From assembly GCA_026018925.1 (NCBI GenBank), contig JAKSZU010000009.1, forward strand, positions 77,160,408-77,224,407: a stretch of DNA of 64,000 nucleotides, in the 5' to 3' direction. The stretch comes from Tupaia tana. Taxonomy: Eukaryota; Chordata; Mammalia; Scandentia; Tupaiidae. Position numbers and translations under genes: made by a program. This document shows, piece by piece, positions 45,420-55,189 of the stretch (its first letter is position 1; the number at the start of each line of letters is the position of its first letter). The notes under the pieces were generated by a model that was given only the letters and a program-made list of their open reading frames with translations, made no database searches and had not been told where the DNA came from.

Positions 45420-46440
45420 AGTCCAGGGTAACACTACAAGTCAATCTCCTTTCTTGTAGACACAAGGGCTACCTACTCCATCCTGCCTTCCCATTCAGGT
45501 CTACTTTTTTCTTCTCAGATCCTGGTCATGGAAATAGATGGCACACCCTCGTGTCCACCTAGAACAGCCACCATAGCCTGCCATGCAGAAGGATGAACTT
45601 TCTCCCACCCCTTTCTAGTTATGCCATCATACCCAGTCCCCCTCCTGGGCAGAGACATTCTTCACCAATTAGGAGCTACCCTCCAACTTCCAGCTACAGC
45701 CCCTGCTGCTCACTTTCTCCTTCCTCTCATCTGCTCATCCATTGACTCTGATCTCTCCAGCCCTCCCTCCTTTCCTCTTCCCCTTGAAGTTGGTTGACCC
45801 AGTTGTAACTATTCTCCTGGAGCACATCATACCTCACTTTGGCCTTCCAACAACCATCCAGTCTGACAATGGGCCGGCCTTCACTTCCAGTCATCCAACT
45901 GGTCTCTGAATCCCTCAAAATCTACTAGAAACTCCACATCCCTTATCGCCCCCAATCCTTGGGTAAGGTTGAAAAGGCCAACGTCCTTCTAAAGGATCAT
46001 CTCACCAAACTCTCCCTAGAGATTCATCTCTCCTAGCCTGAGCTTCTTCCACTAGCCCTCACGCGCCTGTGTGCGGCTCCTCAAAATCCCACAGGCCTAA
46101 GCCTATTTGAAATTCTATATGGTAGGCCATTTCTCATTAACCACAACCTCCTGGTCTAGCCCCCTCTCTAACATGCCTTCCTTATCTCTCTCTCTTCTGC
46201 CAGCTGCTCCATGAACACACCAACTGTCTCCTCCAAATCTTCACTCCATCCACCTCAATCTCAAAGTGCTCACCCGGCCTTCTCTAGTTGGGTGACAACG
46301 TACTACTAAAAGTACTCCACCATCACTCTTTAGAACCTCATTGGATGGGACCTCACACCATTATCCTCATCACCTCCACAGCAGCTAAGCTTTAGGGACA
46401 ACCCTCTTGGTACCATGTCTCTCACCTCAAATGGACACCC
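45420..46440 (+). pseudogene. pol: Protease and integrase remnant, RT/RNase H missing
   Basis: The protease active-site triplet region at about 45455-45485 reads VDTRAT, where the aspartic protease signature has DTGA; the Gly is replaced. PVPLLGRDILHQLGA at about 45625-45670 is the protease end. Only about 130 bp later, near 45800-45890, comes the integrase core (HFGLPTTIQSDNGPAFTS), so about 2 kb of reverse transcriptase and RNase H have been deleted. The rest is integrase C-terminal sequence with many stops. Confidence 0.75.
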
Positions 46441-47334
46441 CCTTCCAAACCCTGGAAGTCTCAGACTTTGGTATCCACAAAACTTCTTTTTACCAGGTTT
46501 CCCCTGCAAACTCCTCATTTTCCTGCCCCTCCCCATTCTCCCCTTGGGGGTCTAACCTCTAGCCCCTCTTTTTGCTGGCATTTTATTTACAAGAGTCCTG
46601 GATGTCCATGGGTCACACCCACACTCACCTCCTGGCCATTGGGGACTGCCAACCATATGGCTGTTAGTCATAGGTCTCCATCCCCATTTCCTTTGCCAAA
46701 ATGCACTCAATCACCCAGGGATGGTCTAACCCAGCCCTTTGTTTGACCTTTGATCAGACCAAAGAGTCCTGTCATGAGTGGTGGATAGATACCTATGGGG
46801 GTTGCCCTTACAGTGCCTGCCATATTCACGTCATGCAACTAGACTCCCGCAACAAACAACAGGACACTAGCCTTCTTACCACCAACTTTCAAGGCCAGCT
46901 CTACCTCAAGATCAAAGATCCTTGGGATGATGGGTAAAAGGAGTCTGGGGAAAAGTCCATTCTTGGGCCTTCTGTTCGTTGCCATCTGGATCTACTGCAC
47001 TTACACCAGAGGAGTCCCCAAAACCATCGACTAACTAAAAGACTAATCAACAAACATTTAGAACCACGAAGTTTTCCTAAATCAACAAATATACTCTGGA
47101 CAGGCTGGTAAGACAGACCCATTTTCCTGGCTATCCTTAGTTCAACAGGGAGCCCTCCTCCTCAACTCCACAGGGACAGGCAATTTCTCAGACTGCTTTC
47201 TCTGTGCTTCCCTAGGACAAGCTCCCCTCATGGTGGTTCCAATAATCCCCTACACAAGTGCTTCCTGTACCACCTCACAGTCCTCCTTTAGCCCTCTCCA
47301 AAGCATCCCATTTTTTAGAAATACAGGCCAACTA

Positions 47335-47613
47335 GGACCAGCAATTGGCATAATGGCTATGTTGCTGAATTCCCATGTAGTCAACCGCAGTTCAAGTCCT
47401 GGACCTGGTGGCTTAAACTCACACCAAGCGCGTGTGTGTGCACACCCAAGGTCCCTAGAGGAGAATGGAGAAAAAGGGATTGCACTGTGGCCACCCCCCC
47501 CCAGGGGGTGATTTTTCACTTTCTATCTCTGTCTCTCTCTCTGTCTTTCCGGTGAGCACACGCACCCTATAGCAAAAAAACTCTCAACAAACAAACAAAA
47601 AAAAAAAAAAAAA
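47335..47613 (+). mobile_element. SINE inside class I env
   Basis: A full-length SINE with the 18-bp TSD agaaatacaggccaacta (47317-47334) and agaaatacaggctaacta (47614-47631). Confidence 0.93.
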
Positions 47614-47739
47614 AGAAATACAGGCTAACTAAACCAGACAGCATGTTACACCAACCGTACCTCATTGGGTCCTTTGGACACCTCGTATAACTGGTCCATC
47701 CCAATCTCCTTTTCTCTCTGAGCCCCTCTGCGCACCTTT

Positions 47740-47740
<1 letters not shown>

Positions 47741-47777
<37 letters not shown>
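47741..47777. repeat. (TG)n microsatellite
   Basis: About 18 TG units inside the env remnant. Confidence 0.9.
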
Positions 47778-47781
<4 letters not shown>

Positions 47782-48546
47782 GGCACCCTAACTAAACTAA
47801 TCAACTCCTCCTCCTCTTTCCCTTGTCTCCCAGTAACCCTAGTCCCACAGCTAATCCTCTATGGTCAGGCTAAATTCCTCTTGCTAGCCTCTCCCTCTTC
47901 TATGGACTCCCAAACTAAAAGAGCAGTCTTCCTTCCCATCATAATAGGCATGTCACTAGCATCTTCCTTTGTAGCCACTGGAATTTGGAGGGGGGCATTA
48001 GCTCACAGTATCTCCACCTCCTGGGACCTAGAGGAAAAACTCCAGTTAGTCATTGAGACCTTGGCTGCCTCCCTGGCCTCGCTCCAGTGACTAATCACTT
48101 CAGTCACCTGAGTAACTCTTCAAAACCGATGAGCCCTAGAACTACTAATGGCAGAAAAAGGGGGCATCTGTCTGTTCCTCTGAAAAGAATGCTGCTACTA
48201 TGTCAATGGGATAGGACTGGTTGAACAAAACATTGATATTCTCAGCCGTCTAAGCGAAGAACTATAATGCCAGCAGCAACAGCTTACTTCTCTTTTCCCA
48301 GACTGGTGGCCATCTACCCTCATCACCTAGATTGCCCCTATTTTAGGACCATTAATTCTCATCTTTCTTCTCTTTATGGTTACCTCCTATTTCCTCAGGT
48401 TCCTCTGAATTTGAATCCAAGAAGTTTCCCAGTGGCTGTCAACCAAATGCTTCTCTATCTTTATACACAAGTTCCCCTCTTGACCTGAACTCAGCAGGAA
48501 GTAGTTAATGATCAGACAGCACCCTGTAACACCAAAACAGTCAGGA

Positions 48547-48954
48547 TGCTAGGCTAGAGGCCTGGGCAGCTTGGATGTGGGGGTTGAACAGCTGTTACAA
48601 CTCTGATCTAGTCTGTCATCAGACCTGCATTATACTCTGGATGTAGTACATGCACTTTCCTCTGCACATGTGCTCTATTCTGCACATGGCACTCTACTCT
48701 GCACACATCACAAGACATTATGTGACATTCTAGTCTGCTCTCCCTCTAAACCTATTTACCATACATGGACTCTTTCTACCTCTAAGACACTTCCCCTCCC
48801 TATACCCTTATAAAACTTACTAAACCCTGCCCTAGCACATGACTTCTCTGGATCCCTCTCTCTTTTTTTGTCAGACCAGTGAACTTCACCCGAGAGTACT
48901 AACAATAAAGACTCTATATTTCTATTTTCTCACATGGTTGGCCCATTTCTTACA
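48547..48954 (+). repeat. 3' LTR of the class I ERV
   Basis: 408 bp, starting tgctaggctagaggcctggg and ending tttcttaca. TATAAAA is near 48808 and AATAAA near 48903. It is followed by the TSD gaagg. Confidence 0.83.
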
Positions 48955-49089
48955 GAAGGAATAGAGGAAAAAAGATTGTGGTGAGACTGTGCTCTATTGG
49001 AAGACTGCTTTTTTTTAAATATATATCTTTCTCTCTATATATCTGCTGAGGGTACACACCAGTTGGCAATTAAAAAAAAGAAAAAAGAA
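48955..49089 (+). mobile_element. Old SINE, right half
   Basis: It resumes gaaggaatagaggaaaaaagattgtgg, which aligns with agaatggaggagaagggattgcgg of younger copies. A degraded CT-rich part and an A-rich end follow. It completes the SINE at 42821-42957. Confidence 0.72.
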
Positions 49090-49100
49090 AAGTATGAACT

Positions 49101-49940
49101 GAAGAATTAGAATATATGCCCTCTATCTCATCTAGTCACAAAACTGATATCTCTGAAAACAAAATGCAGAGCCTTATCCTTCAAGTGACTCGATTATAAC
49201 GCAAGCTGAAGCCCCAACCTCACAGGATGTTTTCTGTAAAAGTAATGGTGTCAAGTAGAAAAGAGTAAGATTATATAAATTTGAATAGAAATATGTGGGA
49301 AAACATTGGTGAAGCCAATATTAAGCCTCTCAAGTCTGATAATTTTTTTTTCTTTTTTTTTGGTCAAAGGAAGCTGTCTCCCCATCCTTATTAAAATCAA
49401 CCTTCTGAACCTCAGCAGAAGTGACCTTCCCATTCCCAGTCACAGAGGCCTCCAAATACCTAGTGGTATTGACTTCTTTACCCATAGCATACCTGACTTT
49501 CCACCTTCTTCTGAGAAAGTTAACCTTGTATTTCTTGAAGAAATGGTAGTGGGCTTCTCTGAGTTATTTACCATGGAAGGCAATGCTAATTCTCTTGAGA
49601 CCCACCCTCCTCCACTCCTTTTTTATTCTAGACCTATAACTAAATTAAAGTTCCAGCAGAACTCTAAAGGTGAAGTAAAACATTATTCATGGAGAGTATA
49701 CTACACTTCAAAAAAAACTTACTTAAACTTTCTAATTTATACAAGAAGACATCTAGAGCAAATGTGTAAAAATGCATGTTAAGAGTGTGGTACAATGGTG
49801 GGAAGCACATAAAATTATATTAGGCAGAATTTATTGATATGGGGCAATTAAGCAGAGATTTAGCATTTAATTCGGCAGCTAGGAAGGTTAGGAAAAAAAT
49901 TGTAACATTGTGATTACTGCAACATGGAATAAAAGGTGGC
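49101..49940 (+). other. Probable ERVL internal continuation, weak
   Basis: Once the SINE and class I ERV are removed, this joins the ERVL leader at 42820. It contains a 158-codon ORF (49306-49782) with a hydrophobic N-terminus. I do not recognise a domain, and the T-rich tract at its start argues against a real gene. Gag of the old ERVL is the likeliest reading. Confidence 0.35.
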
Positions 49941-50069
49941 TCACCAAATTTAAAGTTGGAATGTTTCTATATGTATATATTGATATACATACATTTATGT
50001 TATAATTTTTATATTTCAGATGGTAGAGTATTATTATTAGATATATGATTTGCAAATATATTATCCATT

Positions 50070-51575
50070 CTGTCACTTTTTTTTACTTTCTTTATAGTAT
50101 CATTTTTAAGAAAATATTTAATATTGCTATAGATCAATAATCTATTTTACTTTTTTGTCTGTACTTTTGATGCCATATTCAAAAAATCATGGCTAAATGT
50201 AGTATTATAAATATTTACCTCTATATTTTATTCTAAGAGTTTTATAGTGCTTTTTATTTATATTTTAATATTAAATTCATTATGAGCTTATGTCTGTATA
50301 TGGTGTAAGCTCAGTTAAACTTCATTTTGATGTTTCTATCCAGTTTTCCAATACCATATGTTAAAAAGATTGTCAGTTTTTCATTGGATGGTCTTTAAAC
50401 CATTATCAAAATTTATTTGACTATACATGGAAAAAGTTTTGGCACATTCTTCTATTTCATTGATATGTATGTCTGTTCTTATGCCATTATCACACTGCTT
50501 TGATAATTATAGCTTTGTGGTTATATTAAAGTCAGCAAGTCTGAGACTTCCAATTTTGTTCTTCATCAAGATTATTTTGGCTACTCTTTCACTTAAGAGT
50601 CCACAAAAACTTAAGATAGATTTTTTTTAATAAACTGGTAATAAGAACTTTGAGAAAGATTGTATTGATGAGATTGGGTGCACTTGGAGTGATATGGCCT
50701 TAGGCCAAGAAGGATTGCATTGAATCTCTATATTGATTTGAATATTATTGATATGTTAATAATTTTGTCTTCCAATTTATGAACGTAAGTTGTTCTCTCT
50801 GCTTTAATTTTTTTCAAAAATGTTTCATAGTTTTCAAATAAACTTTTTCTGTCATTATTTTTATGTTACTATAAATAAATGTTTTTCAAATTTATTTTTC
50901 AGTTTATTTTTTATCTATAGAAGGATATATATACAACTGATTTTTGTGTATTAATTTGTATACTGCAACTTAGTTTAATATATTTATTTTTGTATAATCT
51001 GTAAGAGTATGTCATCTGTGAACTGAATAATTTTTCTCCTTTCTAATTTGGATGCTTTTGTTTCTTGTTCTTTTTTTTTTGGACTAATGATTCTGTATAG
51101 AATTCCAATACATTGTCAAATAGACATGGTCAAAGTGGACATTATTTTCTTGTTAGAGAAAAAGCTTTCCATTTTTTTTCACAATTAAACATGATTTAAG
51201 CCATGAGTTTTTCATTTATATTCTTTATTATGTTGGTGTAGTATCCTGATATTCCTTTTATTCCTATTTGTTGAAAAATTGTACCATAAATGGCTGTTGA
51301 ATTTTATCACATGATTTTTCAGTGTCTATTGAGATAATCATGCAAGTGTTTTGTGTCTATTGAAATAATCATGCAAGTGTTTTCTTCTTCCTGCTAATTT
51401 AGTGTATTATATTGGTTCATTTTTATATGCTGTGCTTGTCTTACATTTAAGGAATAAATCTCACTTAGTCATAGTGTATAATTCTATCATATGTTGCTGA
51501 ATTTGGTTTGCTACTGTTTTGCTGAGCGATTTTACATCAATATTCAGAAGGGGTATTGGTCTGTAGTTTTTGCTT
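50070..51575 (-). mobile_element. Ancient L1 (L1M-like), minus strand
   Basis: AT-rich sequence that, read on the minus strand, follows the L1 ORF2 reverse-transcriptase region. Plus-strand words such as tttgataattatagctttgtgg, cttccaattttgttctt and gggtattggtctgtagttttt are typical of inverted old L1. No frame survives. Confidence 0.75.
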
Positions 51576-52113
51576 GTTTTTCTTAAAGTGTCTCTCCCTA
51601 ACTCAAGCCCATTCAACCTTTTATGTGGAGGAAGAAAGATATTCAACTTCAACCTCCTCTTGCCATCCTGTCTCACTTAAGGAGGGAATACCTAGAAAAA
51701 ATTTGAAAGTATCATTCCAGAGTCAAAAGCTCACTAGATAAGACTTAATATTAGAACTATGTAATTTTTATCCTTTCCCTATCCTTTCCACCACATTATT
51801 ATTAAAGGCTTCTATTTTTTTAAATTCCTCATAGTGCAACATTTCTGGCATTCAATAAAAATTAAAGTGTTTAATAAAGGCAAAAAAAGAGCAAGACAAT
51901 AGTATGCAGTGGTAACACAACACTCTGTAAGGGAGTAACATGGAAAATCAGAGTTTAGTTCTTGAGTTGACTTCTATATGTCAGGTATATACATGCCCTT
52001 GATATTGGGTGAGAAAATGGGGATGGGGGAGGATTGTAGGATCAGAACCTGTTGAGGGTGCTTTTCTTTCTGTCTGTCTCTGTCTCTCATTCAATAAATA
52101 AATAATAAACTTT
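51576..52113. other. No recognised feature
   Basis: Mixed sequence without a long ORF. The stretch 52045-52090 (tgtctgtctctgtctctc) may be a 3' remnant of a SINE, but it is too short to call. Confidence 0.35.
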
Positions 52114-52354
52114 TCTTTTTTAGGTTTTTCCATAGGGTGCATGCACTCAACTGTTAGAGACAGAGAGAGGGAAAGCAAGAAGTCACCCACGAGGGCAGAT
52201 AACCGTGATGTAATCTCTTCTCCATTTTCATCTAGGTATTTTGGGTATGCATGCACAAGCATGATTTTCAAGCTTCTTTGTCTGAGATCTAGACTATGGT
52301 GGGTCATGTGGAAGCCCAGTGCCTTAACCACCTCACCACCTGCTGACCCCAGTG
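52114..52354 (-). mobile_element. Old SINE (minus)
   Basis: A T-rich tail, catagggtgcatgcactc, a GA-rich segment and the tRNA-like head ending tgctgacccc. The probable TSD ataaactttt is at 52104-52113 and 52355-52364. Confidence 0.8.
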
Positions 52355-52677
52355 ATAAACTTTTTAAAATGCAGCAAATACAGTTTGAAGAAACAGAAAA
52401 AACATCACAATTAGACTGACCTATGGAAGGTCTGTTGGAATTGTCAGATCGGAGACCAAAATAACAATAATCATATGCTGAAAAATGTAATGTGAACAGT
52501 GGACCACATGCAAAAACTTATAAATAATATATTCAGTGATGTGAAAATTCTAAAAAAAAGATATTTTTTAAATGTGGAAAGTCAAAACCACTGTAACAGA
52601 AATTAATATTGCTGATGGGTTCATTAGTAAACTGGACATGGCTGAGGAAAGTTAGTGAGCTTAAAAATCTGAATGGA
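52355..52677. other. No recognised feature
   Basis: About 320 bp of AT-rich sequence between two SINEs, with no ORF of note. Confidence 0.35.
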
Positions 52678-52855
52678 AAGGGCACCAGTTGATGGCACGG
52701 TGGTTAAGGTGCAGGACTCCCACATGGTTGGCCACTGTTTGAATCCCAGATAAAGTGCCTTAAAAATAATCCCAATGCATATATATACAAGCCCCAAATC
52801 CCTCTTTCTCTCTGGTGAGTGCAAGAGCTCTATAGCAAAGATCTCTCTCTAAAAA
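52678..52855 (+). mobile_element. Old short SINE
   Basis: Head ggcaccagttgatggcacggtggttaag, a B-box-like gtttgaatccc, a shortened middle, and ctctggtgagtgcaagagctctatagcaaagatctc. It represents an older subfamily without the long G/T- and CT-rich middle. Confidence 0.78.
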
Positions 52856-52967
52856 AAGAAAATAAAGAAACTTATGGTATTATTTTTTCATTAATCTAAT
52901 AGGTACCAGTTTCACAAAATAATGATGTACTTGATATCATATATAATAAAGAAATGAGCTGAATAAA

Positions 52968-53868
52968 CAACTCTCTAAGGAAGACATATGAACAGCCAGA
53001 AAGCATATAAAAAAATGCTCGACATCCTTCATTATAAAGGAGATGCAGCTCAAAACCAATGAGATACCACTTAATCCAAGTCAGAATGGCAAAGATTAAA
53101 AAATAATAATAATGATAAGTGCTGGATGAGATGTGATAAAAGGGAAACACTCCTACACTGTCAGTGGGAATGTAAATTGGTCCAACCACTGTGGAGAATG
53201 ATATGGAGGTTCCTCAAAGACCTTGAAATAGAACTACCATATGATTCAGCAATTCCACTCCTGGGTATCTACCCAAAGGACAAGAGAGCACTCAGTCAGA
53301 AAAGTGCTTGCATAACTATTTTCATTGCAGCATTATTCACAATTGCTAAGACATGGAACCAACCCAAATGTCCACAAACAGATGAATGGATTGAAAAATT
53401 GTGGCACGTATACTCTATGGCATACTATTCAGTCATAAAAAACAAGGCCCTGGAATTTGATAGAAAGTGGATGAATATGGAAGATTTGTTGCTGAGTGAA
53501 GCAAGTCAGGGTGTGAAAGAGAGACATTGTATGTCTCCACTTAACATATACTGACTGTCCACACTCTATGGTAGAGACTGAAAGACTGGAGAACATAAAA
53601 GTATTAAAAATTGTAATGGACACTAAAGACAAAGTGGAAAGAGAGTGTGGGAAGGGAAGAGCATAGAAAATTTGTGGGGGAATGGAGAGGTAGGACATTT
53701 ATGGGACACAGATAAGATTTATTATCTGTTGACAAGGGTGTGTATGGTGGTCTCAACTGGGCTGGACTGAGGTGTATATCATGCTGGGTAAAGTCTCTTT
53801 GCAATCTAAATGATGTAGCTATTTAAAGTATGAATAATAATAAAAAATAATTAATTAATTAATTAATA
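52968..53868 (+). mobile_element. 5'-truncated L1 3' end
   Basis: It starts within the last part of ORF2 (caactctctaaggaagacatatgaa) and includes the Cys-motif region; an open 142-codon piece at 53126-53554 matches residues after the motif start. It continues through the 3'UTR to an (aatt)n/A-rich tail. The TSD is imperfect: aaagaaatgagctgaataaa at 52948-52967 against aaagaaatgaagtgaataac after 53868. Confidence 0.87.
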
Positions 53869-53887
53869 AAAGAAATGAAGTGAATAA

Positions 53888-55189
53888 CAGCTATACTTAA
53901 AAAGACTGGAAGAAGGAAACAGAACTATTTTGAACTACAAATACTTGCAATGCATGAGAAGTTTTATAATGCTTTTGCAAATGGACTTCGGCCCTTCCAC
54001 TTCCACTTGCTGCCATTACCCCTAGAGCCTGCATTGTGGAATGGAAAGAAATGGCAGCCAGTGAGACCAACTGGGGCAAGAGACCACACCACCTTGGGTC
54101 CTCCCACTGCTTTCCAATGGCACCAGGTGCATCCTAGCCCAGCCCCTTTCACCACCCTTTGCCAACATTATTCCCAGGAGCCTGCGCTGCAGAGTGGGGA
54201 GCAGCAACAACCAGTGAGACTATCTGAAATAGTAAGACCACTTAAGACCTCCTGCTGCTTTCTGCTTACCCAGGAATATTTTCAGACTTCATAGTTGCCA
54301 GTCATGTGAGTCCTACTTCCTTTCCCAGTTGAAACGCTGCAGCTCAATCTCAGGTGCACCTGTTATCAAAAGATTGGGAAACAAATCAATACTTAAAGCC
54401 AGCTATATACACAATTCTCTGACTGGAAACTAGATCCTCTAGCAAGAAAATATATGAAAAGTAGAGCTCTTTTTCCCCTCAACACTATAAAATTTATACC
54501 AGAAAAGTAAGAAGTGTATTATTCATCAAATGACTAGAAACCAGGGAACCAGCAGTTAGCATAATGGCTATGTCGCTGGACTCCCACGTAGTCAATCGCG
54601 GTTTGTGTCCCGGACCCGGTGGCTTAAAATTCACGCAAGGCACGTGTGCGTGCATGCCCAAGATCCCAAGAGGAGAATGGAGGAGAAGCGATTGTGGTGT
54701 GACCATCCCATCTAGGGGGTGATTTCTCGCTTTCTGTCTCTATGTCTCTCTCTGTCTGTCTGGCGAGCGCACGCGCCCTATAGTGAAAACCTCTCAAAAA
54801 AAAAAATAAATATGGCTAGAAACCAGTGCACAGGTACAAAAAATAAGGGAGAAAAAGGAAACATCTATTCCTCAATGGAACAAAACAATTCTTCTTCAAC
54901 CACAGACAGCACAAAAGAATTTGCATGAATATCATAAATAAAGTTCAGAATATACATGGTGACAGAGATGAAGACATACTCTTATCATTAGAAAGCGGAT
55001 GTAGATACCATTAAAAAAAAAAGAAACAAAAAAAAAAGAACTTCTAGAGATAAAAAAAGTAATACAGAAAATTAAGACTGCCCTTGAAAGTATTAATAGC
55101 AGACTGGACCATGCAGACAACAGTATCACTGTACTGAAAGGCAAAATCTGTGGCTTAGACAAAACCATCAAAAATAATAAAAAATGGAA
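53888..55189 (+). mobile_element. L1 5' end of an older subfamily (5'UTR plus start of ORF1)
   Basis: 54000-54290 contains two related ~165-bp units (ccattacccctagagcctgcattgtgg, then cattattcccaggagcctgcgctgcag), which look like another monomer type. After the SINE at 54545, ORF1 starts at the ATG at 54812 and aligns with L1-A ORF1 through the coiled-coil start (LDHADNSI compared with LDHAEDRI). It has stops and ends abruptly at the satellite at 55190. Confidence 0.75.
54545..54811 (+). mobile_element. SINE at the ORF1 start of the old L1
   Basis: A full-length young SINE. The TSDs are atgactagaaaccag (54530-54544) and atggctagaaaccag (54812-54826), so it inserted exactly at the ORF1 initiation site. 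Confidence 0.93.

Larger units (their letters stand above)
46560..48490 (+). pseudogene. env: env remnant of the class I ERV
   Basis: An SU part is open at about 46701-46937 (CHEWWIDTYGGCPYSACH). The TM part lies after the SINE: a fusion-peptide-like hydrophobic run near 47940 (FLPIIIGMSLASSF), heptads, and an immunosuppressive-type segment with a CX6CC-like motif at about 48170-48200 that contains a stop. A hydrophobic anchor is near 48330. Several stops; not functional. Confidence 0.75.
42958..48954 (+). mobile_element. Class I (gamma-type) ERV, heavily decayed
   Basis: LTRs lie at 42958 to about 43400 and at 48547-48954, and the 5-bp TSD gaagg is at 42953-42957 and 48955-48959. Internal order: leader, gag (from 43725), nucleocapsid zinc knuckle (45171), protease, a jump to the integrase core (about 45800), then env (46500-48480). 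Reverse transcriptase and RNase H are deleted. Stops occur throughout. A SINE interrupts env at 47335. Confidence 0.88.

Noticed and set aside
49306-49782. 158-codon ORF with a hydrophobic N-terminus that looks like a secreted protein
   Set aside because: The hydrophobic start is encoded by a T-rich tract, I recognise no family, and the location suggests old ERVL. Kept only as weak ERVL sequence.
52010-52095. Possible SINE 3' fragment (plus)
   Set aside because: Only a CT-rich stretch with no conserved end motif; simple-sequence chance is too high.
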